This document shows positions 26,386-34,246 of a DNA stretch of 64,000 bases, piece by piece (the first letter of the stretch is position 1; each line of letters opens with the position of its first letter). The stretch is from Schumannella sp. 10F1B-5-1. Its GTDB lineage: Bacteria; Actinomycetota; Actinomycetes; Actinomycetales; Microbacteriaceae. The translations under genes and the position numbers were made by a program. The notes under the pieces were generated by a model. That model did no database searches and was not told the origin of the DNA. It saw only the letters and a list, made by a program, of their open reading frames with translations. The DNA lies in contig NZ_VHQH01000036.1 of NCBI RefSeq assembly GCF_006517535.1, forward strand, positions 16,638 through 80,637. The letters run 5' to 3'.

Positions 26386-27246
26386 TCAGCGGAAGATGAT
26401 CGTGCGCGCGCCGTCGAGCAGCACGCGGTGCTCCGAGAACCACTTGACCGCCTGGGTCAGGGTGCGGCTCTCCTCGTCCTGCCCGATCGCGACGAGCTGC
26501 TGCGGGGTGCGGGTGTGGTCGACGCGCACGATGTTCTGCTCGATGATCGGGCCCTCGTCGAGGTCGCTCGTGACGAAGTGCGCCGTCGCGCCGATGATCT
26601 TCACGCCGCGCGCGTGCGCCTGCTTGTAGGGGTTCGCGCCCTTGAATCCCGGCAGGAAGGAGTGGTGGATGTTGATCGCCCGCCCGGCGAGACGCTCGCA
26701 CAGCTCGGGCGAGAGGATCTGCATGTAGCGCGCCAGCACGACCAGCTCGATGTCGTGCTCGTCGACGACCTCGAGGATGCGCCGCTCGAACGCCGCCTTC
26801 TCCTCGGGGCTCGTCACGGCGAGGTGCTCGAACGGCACCCCGTAGAACTCGGCGAGCGAGCCGAGCTCGGCGTGGTTCGCGAGCACGAGCGGAACCTCGA
26901 CGGCGAGCTGGCCGGCGCGCTCGCGGAACAGCAGGTCGTTGAGGCAGTGCCCAGCCTTGGATGCCAGCACCAGCGTGCGCAGCGGCCGGTCGACGACGTC
27001 GAGCACCCAGTCCATGGCGTAGCGCTCGGTCACCGGAGCCAGCGCGGCGACGAACTCGTCGCGGCTCGCCTCCGACTCCACCTGCAGGCGCATGAAGAAG
27101 CGGCCGGTGTCGTCGCTCGAGAACTGCTGCGACTCGGTGATGTTGCCGCGGGCCTCGACCACGGCCCCGCTGATGGCGTGCACGATCCCGGGGCGGTCGT
27201 CGCAGACCAGGGTCAGGATCCAGTGCGTCGCGGTGCCGGTGCTCAC
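26386..27246 (-). CDS. purU: Formyltetrahydrofolate deformylase
   Basis: 286 residues. Hydrolyses 10-formyl-THF to THF and formate. An N-terminal ACT domain (about 8-85, WILTLVCDDRPGIVHAISG) is followed by the formyltransferase-like domain with NHAELG, INIHHSFLPGFKGANPY and the catalytic Asp in HFVTSDLDEGPII. The GTG at 27246 has a TAGAGT -10 box 7 nt upstream, so the mRNA is probably leaderless. Its role in one-carbon balance connects with the riboswitch-controlled glyA-folD genes at 45.7-47.9 kb. Confidence 0.95.
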   Translation of the reverse strand: MSTGTATHWILTLVCDDRPGIVHAISGAVVEARGNITESQQFSSDDTGRFFMRLQVESEASRDEFVAALAPVTERYAMDWVLDVVDRPLRTLVLASKAGHCLNDLLFRERAGQLAVEVPLVLANHAELGSLAEFYGVPFEHLAVTSPEEKAAFERRILEVVDEHDIELVVLARYMQILSPELCERLAGRAINIHHSFLPGFKGANPYKQAHARGVKIIGATAHFVTSDLDEGPIIEQNIVRVDHTRTPQQLVAIGQDEESRTLTQAVKWFSEHRVLLDGARTIIFR

Positions 27247-27272
27247 CCGAGCAACTCTAGGGGCGCGGGGGC

Positions 27273-28082
27273 TCAGCGCCCGGCGGCGACGATGCGCACG
27301 TCGAGTCCGGCCGCGCGCAGGGCGGCCACCGCATCCTCGTCGGCGCTGTCGTCGGTGATCAGCAGGTCGACCTCGTCGATCGTCGCGACCGGGGCGAGCG
27401 CGGCGCGGCCCAGCTTCGAGCCGTCGGCGACCACGATCACGCGCTGCGCGTGCTGCACCATGGCCGTGTTCGTGCGGGCCTCGGTCTCGTCGTGGGTCGT
27501 GATGCCGCCGGCGGCGCTGACGCCGTCGGCTCCCAGGATGGCCATGCCGAGGTTGATCGCCTTGAAGGTGTTCTCGGCCAGCACGCCCACGAGCTCGAGC
27601 GACTCGTGCCGCAGGGCGCCGCCGGTCATGATCACCTTGAGCTGCGGATGCGTCGTCACGAGCTGCGCGATCGTCAGCGAGTTGGTCACGATCGTCAGCT
27701 CGCCGTGGTTCGCCAGCGCGCGGGCGACCGAGGCGGTCGTGGTGCCGCCGCTGAGCGCGACGGCGTAGCGCTGCTTCGGCACGAGCCCTGCGACGGTGGC
27801 GGCGATCGCGCGCTTGGCCTCCTGGTTGCGGCTGTCGCGCAGGCTGACCGGCACCTCGGTGCGGCTCTCGAGCAGGCGCGCGCCGCCGTGGGTGCGCAGC
27901 AGCAGGCGCTGATCGGCGAGGTCGGCCAGGTCGCGGCGGGCGGTCGCCGGCGAGACCTTCAGCTCGTCGGCCAGGGTCTCGAGCTCGACGCTCTCGCGCT
28001 CGGCGAGCAGCTCGAGGATCGCGAGCATGCGCCGCGATCGCTTGCCCGAGGCGGCGGGGCGCTCGGGCGGGCTCAGGGTCAT
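27273..28082 (-). CDS. DeoR/AgaR-type transcriptional regulator
   Basis: 269 residues. DeoR-type HTH at about residues 20-70 (ESVELETLADELKVSPATARRDLADL) and a DeoRC sugar-phosphate sensing domain with VALSGGTTTASVARAL and VVADGSKLGRAAL. Such proteins usually repress and respond to sugar phosphates. It is divergent from the GH4-aldolase genes. The ATG at 28082 overlaps the stop of a 19-codon upstream ORF, so its translation may depend on that ORF. Confidence 0.88.
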   Translation of the reverse strand: MTLSPPERPAASGKRSRRMLAILELLAERESVELETLADELKVSPATARRDLADLADQRLLLRTHGGARLLESRTEVPVSLRDSRNQEAKRAIAATVAGLVPKQRYAVALSGGTTTASVARALANHGELTIVTNSLTIAQLVTTHPQLKVIMTGGALRHESLELVGVLAENTFKAINLGMAILGADGVSAAGGITTHDETEARTNTAMVQHAQRVIVVADGSKLGRAALAPVATIDEVDLLITDDSADEDAVAALRAAGLDVRIVAAGR

Positions 28083-28138
28083 CGCGCCGCGTCCGTGCGG
28101 GCGGCCGACGCGGCGCGTCGAGGCAAGCGAGCAGTCAT
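28079..28138 (-). CDS. Leaderless 19-codon upstream ORF coupled to the DeoR gene
   Basis: Encodes MTARLPRRAASAARTDAAR. A TAATAT -10 box (minus strand, 28151-28146) lies exactly 7 nt before the ATG at 28138, the spacing of leaderless mRNAs in this window. The TGA overlaps the DeoR ATG (ATGA at 28082-28079). It may drive coupled translation of the regulator. The alternative, an in-frame extension of DeoR, would need a frameshift. Confidence 0.45.
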   Translation of the reverse strand: MTARLPRRAASAARTDAAR

Positions 28139-28157
28139 GGTGCTCATATTAGGTGGA

Positions 28158-28186
28158 TTCGCGCAGAATGTTGCGCGAAATGATCA
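28158..28186. promoter_or_regulatory. Putative DeoR/AgaR operator, copy 1
   Basis: TTCGCGCA (28158-28165) and its inverse TGCGCGAA (28172-28179) run into CGAAATGATCA (28176-28186, overlapping). The same two blocks, TTCGCGCA and CGAAATGATCA, recur with nearly the same spacing at 31901-31928. Here the site lies between the divergent DeoR and GH4 genes, next to the DeoR -10 box. Confidence 0.6.
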
Positions 28187-28206
28187 GTCGTGCCGATCAT
28201 CGAGCC

Positions 28207-29523
28207 ATGACTCGTGTTGTCTTCCTCGGCGCCGGCAGCGTCGTCTTCACCCGTCAGCTCGTCGCCGACCTCATGTCGTACGACGACCTGCCGCCCCTCA
28301 CCCTCGTGCTGCACGACATCGACGCCGAGCGCCTCGACGTCGCCGTCGACACGGCGCGCCAGGTCGCCGAGCGCCGCGGCCGCACCCTCGAGGTCGTGCC
28401 CGCGCTCGACCGCCGTGAGGCGCTCGCCGGGGCCGACTTCGTCGTGAACATGATCCAGGTGGGCGGCATCGACGCCACCCGCATCGATCTCGAGCTCCCG
28501 GCATCCCGGGGCCTGCGCCAGACGATCGGCGACACCACGGGCATCGGCGGCGTCTTCCGCGCGCTGCGCACCTTCCCCGTGCTGTCGGGCATCGCCCGCG
28601 ACATGCTCGAGCTGTGCCCCGACGCCTGGTTCCTGAACTACACGAACCCGATGGCCATGAACATCTGGTGGATGGCGACGGTCGCCCCCTCGATCAAGGC
28701 CGCCGGCCTCTGCCACAGCGTCTACTGGACGGTCAACGACCTCTGCGAGCTCGTCGGCGTGCCGCTCGAGGGCACGACCTTCCGCGCCGCCGGCGTCAAC
28801 CACCAGGCGTGGCTCTACGAGTGGTCGCGCGACGGCGAGTCGCTCTATCCCGCGCTGCGCGACAAGATCGCCGCCGACCCCGAGCTCGAGCGCCGCGTGC
28901 GCGTCGAGATCTTCCGTCGCATCGGCTTCTACCCGACCGAGACGAGCGAGCACTCGAGCGAGTACCTGTCGTGGTTCCTGCGCGACGACGCGCAGATCGA
29001 GCGCTTCCGCCTGAAGCCGCTGGAGTACATCGGCATCTCGGAGCAGAACGTCGCCGAGTTCCACCACGCCCAGGAGGCCCTGGCCTCGGGCGCGCCCCTC
29101 GAGCTCGAGGAAGGCGCCGCGGAGTACGCGCCCCAGATCATCCACTCGATGCTCACCGGCACCGAGCGCCAGATCCACGCGAACGTCGTCAACCGCGGCC
29201 TGATCGACAACCTGCCCCCGGGCGCGGTCGTCGAGGTGCCGTCGCGGGTGGATGCGGCGGGCGTCACCCCGCTCGCGGTCGGCGCGATCCCCGCGCCGGG
29301 CGCCGCCCTCAACCGCACCTACCTCTCGGTCGCCGAGCTCACGATCGAGGCCGCGCGCACCGGCTCGCGCGAGCTCGTGCACCAGGCCGTGCTCGTCGAC
29401 CCGAACGCGTCGTCGTCGCTCACGCCGGCCGCGCTGGCCTCGCTCGTCGACGAGATGCTCGTCGCCCACCGGGCCGTGCTGCCGGCCTCGCTCGGCGGCG
29501 ACATCGAGCTGGTCCTTCCGTGA
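28207..29523 (+). CDS. Glycoside hydrolase family 4, probable alpha-galactosidase type
   Basis: 438 residues. GH4 enzymes use NAD+ and a divalent metal in a redox-elimination mechanism. Visible: the Rossmann motif FLGAGSVVFTRQL, the metal ligands Cys169 (GLCHS) and His199 (NHQAW), NYTNPMAMN and GIGGVFRALRT. The last two resemble MelA-type alpha-galactosidases more than phospho-beta-glucosidases; alpha-galactosaminide or glucuronide activity cannot be excluded. ATG 28207 is the start that opens the Rossmann strand. The stop overlaps the aldolase start (GTGA). Confidence 0.87.
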   Translation: MTRVVFLGAGSVVFTRQLVADLMSYDDLPPLTLVLHDIDAERLDVAVDTARQVAERRGRTLEVVPALDRREALAGADFVVNMIQVGGIDATRIDLELPASRGLRQTIGDTTGIGGVFRALRTFPVLSGIARDMLELCPDAWFLNYTNPMAMNIWWMATVAPSIKAAGLCHSVYWTVNDLCELVGVPLEGTTFRAAGVNHQAWLYEWSRDGESLYPALRDKIAADPELERRVRVEIFRRIGFYPTETSEHSSEYLSWFLRDDAQIERFRLKPLEYIGISEQNVAEFHHAQEALASGAPLELEEGAAEYAPQIIHSMLTGTERQIHANVVNRGLIDNLPPGAVVEVPSRVDAAGVTPLAVGAIPAPGAALNRTYLSVAELTIEAARTGSRELVHQAVLVDPNASSSLTPAALASLVDEMLVAHRAVLPASLGGDIELVLP

Positions 29524-30434
29524 CGCTCGCCCGCTCGGGCGATCTGGTCGCGGCCGCCGCCGCGCGCGGGGGAGCCGTGGCCGCGGTCAACGCGATCATG
29601 CTCGAGCACGTCGAGGCGATCGTCGCCGGCGCGACCGAGACGGGTCGCGGCGTGATCGTGCAGCTCAGCGAGAACGCCACCACCTACCACGGCGGCGACC
29701 CGGTTCCGCTGCTCTCGGCGGCGCAGGCGCTCGCCGCGGCGGCGCCCGTTCCGGTCGCGCTGCACCTCGACCACGTGCAGGACGACGCGCTGCTCGCTCG
29801 CTCGCTCGAGATCGCCGCAGCCGTCGGGCTGTCGTCGGTCATGGTGGATGCGGCCCGCCTCGACTACGCCGACAACGTGGCCGCCACGGCGCGCTTCGCC
29901 GAGGCCGCGCACGCGGTCGACCTGGGAGGGGTGCGGTTCGGGGCGGGTGCAGGGGCGGGCGACGCGGGTTCCGCATCCACGGGCTCGGGGCTCTACGTCG
30001 AGGCCGAGCTCGGCGAGGTCGGCGGAAAGGACGGCGCCCACGCGCCCGGCGTGCGCACCGACCCCGACGAGGCGGCGGCGTTCGTCGCGGCGACGGGCGT
30101 GGATGCGCTGGCCGTCGCCGTGGGCAGCTCGCATGCCATGACGTCCCGCACGGCGGCGCTCGACGTCGACCTGATCGCGCGTCTGGCGTCGGCCGTTCCG
30201 GTGCCGCTCGTGCTGCATGGTTCGAGCGGCGTGCCCGACGACGCGCTCGTCGCGGCGGCGCGGGCCGGCATCCGCAAGATCAACGTGGGCACCGCGCTCA
30301 ACGTGGTCGGCACGGCCGCCGTGCGCGCCGAGCTCGCCGCGCGCCCCGACGCCGTCGACCCGCGCAAGCCCTGGGCCGCCGCCCGTGCCGCGATGACGCG
30401 CGAGGTCGCCCGCCTGCTCGCCCTTCTGCCCTAG
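29520..30434 (+). CDS. Class II ketose-bisphosphate aldolase (GatY/FbaA family)
   Basis: 304 residues. Zn-dependent aldolase with Asp84-His85 in HLDH, His205 in VGSSHAM and His233 in LVLHGSSGVPDD. These match the catalytic Asp and three Zn ligands of the family. KINVGTALN is the C-terminal phosphate loop. It cleaves fructose- or tagatose-1,6-bisphosphate. With the SIS isomerase and PfkB kinase under the same apparent operator, tagatose-1,6-bisphosphate is the better guess. A Gly/Ala-rich insert (about 138-158) just before YVEAELGEVGG is odd for so conserved an enzyme. Confidence 0.88.
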   Translation: MTLARSGDLVAAAAARGGAVAAVNAIMLEHVEAIVAGATETGRGVIVQLSENATTYHGGDPVPLLSAAQALAAAAPVPVALHLDHVQDDALLARSLEIAAAVGLSSVMVDAARLDYADNVAATARFAEAAHAVDLGGVRFGAGAGAGDAGSASTGSGLYVEAELGEVGGKDGAHAPGVRTDPDEAAAFVAATGVDALAVAVGSSHAMTSRTAALDVDLIARLASAVPVPLVLHGSSGVPDDALVAAARAGIRKINVGTALNVVGTAAVRAELAARPDAVDPRKPWAAARAAMTREVARLLALLP

Positions 30435-30489
30435 CGTCGTCCGCGTCCCGTCCTGCCGACCAGCCCCGCATCCGCTCCCTCCCGCATCC

Positions 30490-30620
30490 GAGGGTGGCCG
30501 CGTCTGCCCGGCACGCACGGCGTGTCGCGTGCGTTTGTGGCCACCCTCGGGAATGCGCCGGGTGAGGGTGGCCACGTCTGCACGCCGTGGGCGGCGTGTC
30601 GCGGGCATTCGTGGCCACCC
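30490..30620. repeat. Tandem pair of 57-nt palindromic repeats, locus 1
   Basis: Two units (30490-30546 and 30564-30620), each beginning GAGGGTGGCC and ending GTGGCCACCC, separated by 17 nt, so the period is 74 nt. The ends of each unit are inverse complements and can form a long hairpin. The pair lies in the 237-nt gap between convergent aldolase and amidohydrolase genes. An equivalent pair is at 48002-48132. No coding function is seen in this gap. Confidence 0.85.
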
Positions 30621-30671
30621 GCGGCTGCGCTCGACGCTAGGGATGGGATGGTCCGCGAACCGGCGGGCGGC

Positions 30672-31841
30672 CTACAGGCCGAGCACGCGCCGCGCGTTGC
30701 CGCGGTAGATGCGCTCGAGCAGCTCGGGCGGCAGGCCCAGCGCCGAGACGGTCCAGCGTCCCTGGGGCGGGATGTCGGCGTCCGGCGCGTAGGTGAAGGC
30801 CTCGTCGAGCGTCTCGAGGAAGCGGAAGTGCAGGCGGTACTGCTCCAGCGTCGCCGGGTAGATGTCGGTGCCGAAGTGCACGCGGTCGCCGAAGCGATCG
30901 AGCAGCACGCGCAGGCGGCGCGGCTGGCGGCCCAGCTCGGCCATGCGGCCGGCGATGTCGACGGTGTAGTTGGGGGATGCGGCCAGCATCCGCTCGACCA
31001 GGTCGAGGTCCTCGGCGGCGCAGCCGAAGTGCGCGCCGATGAAGCGCGTGCCCGGGCAGGCGGCCACGAGGGCCGCGTGCGAGGCCAGCAGCTGGTCGAA
31101 GGTCGGGTAGACGGCGGCGTCGCCGAACCACCACTCCTTCATGACGAGCAGCTCGTCGAGGCGCTCGTTGCGCTCGTCGAGCGGGGCGAAGAACGCCTTC
31201 GGGTCGGCGGTGTGGATGAGCACGGGCAGCCCGAGCTCGCCCGCGTGCCGCAGCACGGCGATCACGCGCGGGTCGTCGGGCTGCACCAGCACGCCGTCGG
31301 CGTCGCGGAACGTGAGGCCGAGGCTCTTCCAGACCTTCACGCCGCGGGCGCCGCGGGCGGCGCTGTCGTCGAGCGAGGCGATCAGCTGCTGCACGACGGG
31401 GTCGGCGAGCGGGTCGGATGCGGCGGGCGAGCCGTCAGCACCAGCACCGACACCAGCACCAGCACCAGCAACAGCACCGACACCGTCGCCGCCACCCCCG
31501 TGCGACCCCTCGAGCAGCTTCCAGTCGAGCTGGCAGAACGTGAAGAACCGCCCGGGATAGGCGCGGTCGTAGCGCTCGACGTTCGCGGTGACCTCGTCGC
31601 CCCACATGCCGTCGAGGTTGACGACGGCCTCGACGTTCGCGGCGTCCATGGTCGCGACGAGCGCGGCGACGTCGTCGATCATCCAGTCGCCGTCGTCGGT
31701 CAGCCAGCGGCCGAGGTGGTTGTGGATGTCGATCGCGGGCACCGCGGCGCGCTCCACCTCGGTGACGGGCGGCTGCAGCTGCTGCTGCGGCGTCCAGTCG
31801 ATGAGGGGCAGCTCGCGGAGCTCCTCCCAGCTGCGTTCCAT
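30672..31841 (-). CDS. Amidohydrolase-family (PF04909-like) metal hydrolase
   Basis: 389 residues. TIM-barrel amidohydrolase: AIDIHNHLGRW near the N-terminus gives the HxH metal pair; later come LIHTAD, FIGAHFGC and the catalytic Asp in VHFGTDIYP. A low-complexity Gly/Ala/Val insert (about residues 113-140), encoded by CAGCAC-like repeats at about 31437-31490, interrupts an otherwise ordinary protein. Relatives hydrolyse lactones or decarboxylate; this substrate is unknown. It is divergent from the SIS isomerase gene across a putative DeoR operator, which suggests co-regulation with the sugar genes. Confidence 0.75.
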   Translation of the reverse strand: MERSWEELRELPLIDWTPQQQLQPPVTEVERAAVPAIDIHNHLGRWLTDDGDWMIDDVAALVATMDAANVEAVVNLDGMWGDEVTANVERYDRAYPGRFFTFCQLDWKLLEGSHGGGGDGVGAVAGAGAGVGAGADGSPAASDPLADPVVQQLIASLDDSAARGARGVKVWKSLGLTFRDADGVLVQPDDPRVIAVLRHAGELGLPVLIHTADPKAFFAPLDERNERLDELLVMKEWWFGDAAVYPTFDQLLASHAALVAACPGTRFIGAHFGCAAEDLDLVERMLAASPNYTVDIAGRMAELGRQPRRLRVLLDRFGDRVHFGTDIYPATLEQYRLHFRFLETLDEAFTYAPDADIPPQGRWTVSALGLPPELLERIYRGNARRVLGL

Positions 31842-31900
31842 CTCGTCATCCCAGCACCCGCATCCCGTCGGCGCACCGTCCGATCAGTCCGAATGCGCGT

Positions 31901-31928
31901 TTCGCGCAATCGAATGACGAAATGATCA
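31901..31928. promoter_or_regulatory. Putative DeoR/AgaR operator, copy 2
   Basis: TTCGCGCA (31901-31908) and CGAAATGATCA (31918-31928), spaced by 9 nt; the same blocks at 28158-28186 are 10 nt apart. It lies between the divergent amidohydrolase and SIS isomerase genes and probably serves the importer-3 operon. Confidence 0.6.
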
Positions 31929-31994
31929 TTCCGCCGCACACTGGCTCCACCGCGGAGGTCCTCCCGCGCCAGCTTGAGAAAGACCGGAGTCCCC

Positions 31995-32873
31995 ATGAGC
32001 ATCACCGACGACGAGATCGCCACCCAGCCCCGCCTCTGGCGCGAGGTGCTGAGCGGCCTCGAGCAGGCCCGCGACCTGCTCGCCGCCCCCGGCGAGCGCA
32101 TCCTCGTGATCGGCTGCGGCACCTCGGCGTTCGTCGCCGAGTCGCTCGCCTTCCTTCGCGAGGAGGCCGGCCACGGCGTCACGGATGCGGGCTACGCCTC
32201 CGAGCCGCGGGTGTGGCGCGACTGGGACCGCGTGGTCGCGATCACCCGCTCGGGCACCACGACCGAGGTCATCGCCGCGCTGCGCGACGTGCCCGCCGGC
32301 GTGCGCCGCATCGTCGTCACGGGCGTCGTCGACTCGCCGGTCGCCGAGTTCGCCGACGACATCATCGACCTCAGCGCCGCCGACGAGCAGTCGGTCGTGC
32401 AGACCCGGTTCCCGACGACCTTCCTCACCCTCGCCCGCGCCGCCCTCGGCTACGACGTCGAGCGGTCGATCTCGCTCGTCGAGGAGGCGCTGGCCCTGCC
32501 GCTTCCGGTCGACCTGAGCGGTCTCGACCACTTCGTCTACCTCGGCACCGGCTGGACCCACGGCCTCGCCCAGGAGGCGGCGCTCAAGATCCGCGAGTCG
32601 GCGCAGGCGTGGTCGGAGTCGTACCCGCTGCTCGACTACCGTCACGGACCGCTCGCGGTCGCGCATCCCGGATCGCTCGTCTGGATCTTCGGCGCCGACG
32701 ACGCGAGCCTCGTCGACGACATCCGCCGCACCGGCGCCACCGTGCTCGTCGGCGGACCCGAGCCGCTCGTCGAACTCGTGCAGGCGCAGCGCCTCGCCGT
32801 CGAGATCGCCGCCCAGCGCGGGCTCGACCCCGACCAGCCGCGCCACCTGACCCGCTCGATCATCCTGGGCTGA
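31995..32873 (+). CDS. SIS-domain sugar-phosphate isomerase/deaminase (AgaS/GlmS-C-like)
   Basis: 292 residues with two SIS domains. ILVIGCGTSAFVAESLA and AITRSGTTTEVI are the phosphosugar-binding loops of the first, and YLGTGWTHGLAQEAALKIRES with YRHGPLAV marks the second, as in the GlmS isomerase domain. It could deaminate or isomerise galactosamine-6-phosphate to tagatose-6-phosphate, or act as a deglycase. ATG 31995 is preferred over the upstream TTG because of the GGAG site. It heads the importer-3 operon. Confidence 0.8.
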   Translation: MSITDDEIATQPRLWREVLSGLEQARDLLAAPGERILVIGCGTSAFVAESLAFLREEAGHGVTDAGYASEPRVWRDWDRVVAITRSGTTTEVIAALRDVPAGVRRIVVTGVVDSPVAEFADDIIDLSAADEQSVVQTRFPTTFLTLARAALGYDVERSISLVEEALALPLPVDLSGLDHFVYLGTGWTHGLAQEAALKIRESAQAWSESYPLLDYRHGPLAVAHPGSLVWIFGADDASLVDDIRRTGATVLVGGPEPLVELVQAQRLAVEIAAQRGLDPDQPRHLTRSIILG

Positions 32874-32933
32874 GGCCCCCGCACCACTCCCCATCCGCAC
32901 CGCACTGCACCGCACAGCACCGAGGAGAACCCC

Positions 32934-34244
32934 GTGACCGCACGCACCCGCCTCATCCGCACCGCCGCCGCCCTCGCGGTCGGCGCGCTCGGCCTGGCCG
33001 GCCTCGCCGGCTGCGCCGGGCAGACCGGCGCGACGAAGCTCGACACCAAGGCCGATGTGAAGCTGACCTGGTGGACCGGCCAGGACGCCGATGCCAGCAA
33101 GCTGCTGCAGAAGCTCGCCGACGAGTTCGAGAAGGACCACCCGAACGTCACGATCGACGTCTCGCCCGGCGCCTCGTCGACCGAGGAGCTGCTGCAGAAG
33201 CTCAGCGCGGGCTTCGCCGGCAACAGCTACCCCGACATCTCCTACAGCTTCGGCTCGTGGGCGAGTCAGCTCGAGGGCTCGGGCCGCACGCTCGACATCA
33301 CCGACCAGGTGAGCGACCCCGACGTGAAGTGGGACGAGTTCTCGGAGGCGGCGCGCAAGACCGTGCAGCCCAGCGGCGAGAAGACGATCGGCTTCCCGGC
33401 GATCGTCGACAACATCTCGCTCATCTACAACACGAAGCTGTTCGAGGATGCCGGCGTCGCGCTGCCGACGGAGGACTGGACCTGGGACGACTTCCGCGAC
33501 GCCGCGAAGAAGATCACCGACGCCTCGACTGAGACGTACGGCTACGCCTACTCGGTGTCGGGCTCGGAGGAGACGACCTGGCAGTTCTGGCCGCACCTGT
33601 GGCAGAACGGCGGCGAGATCCTCGACGGCGACAAGGCCGCGTTCGACTCGGCGGCCGGCGTGAAGTCGCTCGAGTTCCTGAAGGGCATGGCCGTCGACGA
33701 CAAGAGCGTCTACCTCGACCAGACCGACACCAAGTTCGGCCAGCTCTTCGCCGCGGGCCGCATCGGCATGATGACCTCGGGCCCCTGGCAGCTCTTCGAC
33801 CTCAAGAAGGCCGGAACCCCCTACGGCGTCGTGCAGCTGCCCGGCACCGACGGCAAGCACACGACCGTGTCGGGCCCGGACATCTGGGCGCTGTTCGACC
33901 ACAAGGACGTCAACCGCGCTCACTGGGCCTACGAGTTCACGAAGTGGCTGACGAGCGCCGAGCAGGATGAGCGCTGGAACGTCGAGATCGGCAACCTGCC
34001 GCTGCGCAGCTCGGAGATCGACTCGGCCGCGTTCCAGAAGCAGGTGGAGACCTACCCCGGCCTCGACATCATGGCCGCGAACGCCGAGAACGCCACCGTC
34101 GCCCGCCCGACCGTGAAGGGCTACGTCGGACTCTCCGAGGCCGTCGGCTCCGCCATCTCGCACGTGCTGCAGGGCGACGGGGATGCGGAAGACGAGCTGA
34201 AGAAGGCCGCCGAGAAGGCCGACAAGGCGCTCGCCGACTCCTGA
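32934..34244 (+). CDS. Sugar ABC transporter substrate-binding lipoprotein (importer 3)
   Basis: 436 residues, solute-binding family 1. Lipobox LAGC at Cys27. Typical opening VKLTWWTGQDADASKLLQKL and later YNTKLFEDAGVALPTEDWTWDD. The GTG at 32934 follows GAGGAGAA after a CA-rich leader. Ligand unknown; gene context suggests a galactoside or amino sugar. Confidence 0.9.
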   Translation: MTARTRLIRTAAALAVGALGLAGLAGCAGQTGATKLDTKADVKLTWWTGQDADASKLLQKLADEFEKDHPNVTIDVSPGASSTEELLQKLSAGFAGNSYPDISYSFGSWASQLEGSGRTLDITDQVSDPDVKWDEFSEAARKTVQPSGEKTIGFPAIVDNISLIYNTKLFEDAGVALPTEDWTWDDFRDAAKKITDASTETYGYAYSVSGSEETTWQFWPHLWQNGGEILDGDKAAFDSAAGVKSLEFLKGMAVDDKSVYLDQTDTKFGQLFAAGRIGMMTSGPWQLFDLKKAGTPYGVVQLPGTDGKHTTVSGPDIWALFDHKDVNRAHWAYEFTKWLTSAEQDERWNVEIGNLPLRSSEIDSAAFQKQVETYPGLDIMAANAENATVARPTVKGYVGLSEAVGSAISHVLQGDGDAEDELKKAAEKADKALADS

Positions 34245-34246
34245 TC

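Noticed and set aside
23567-26701. Minus-strand frame of about 1040 codons opposite GH38
   Set aside because: Composition (Arg, Ala, His, Val, Asp-rich) and full overlap with a clear GH38 gene show it is a shadow.
28614-29519. In-frame 300-codon extension of the aldolase across the GH4 gene
   Set aside because: The extension is Arg/Pro-rich shadow of GH4; GTG 29520 overlaps the GH4 stop and begins the aldolase homology.
30490-30620. CRISPR array
   Set aside because: Only two repeat units per locus, with palindromic 57-nt units, a 17-nt spacer and no cas genes; it does not fit a CRISPR.
31926-34163. Minus-strand frame of about 745 codons opposite the SIS and binding-protein genes
   Set aside because: Antisense shadow of two supported genes with low-complexity composition.
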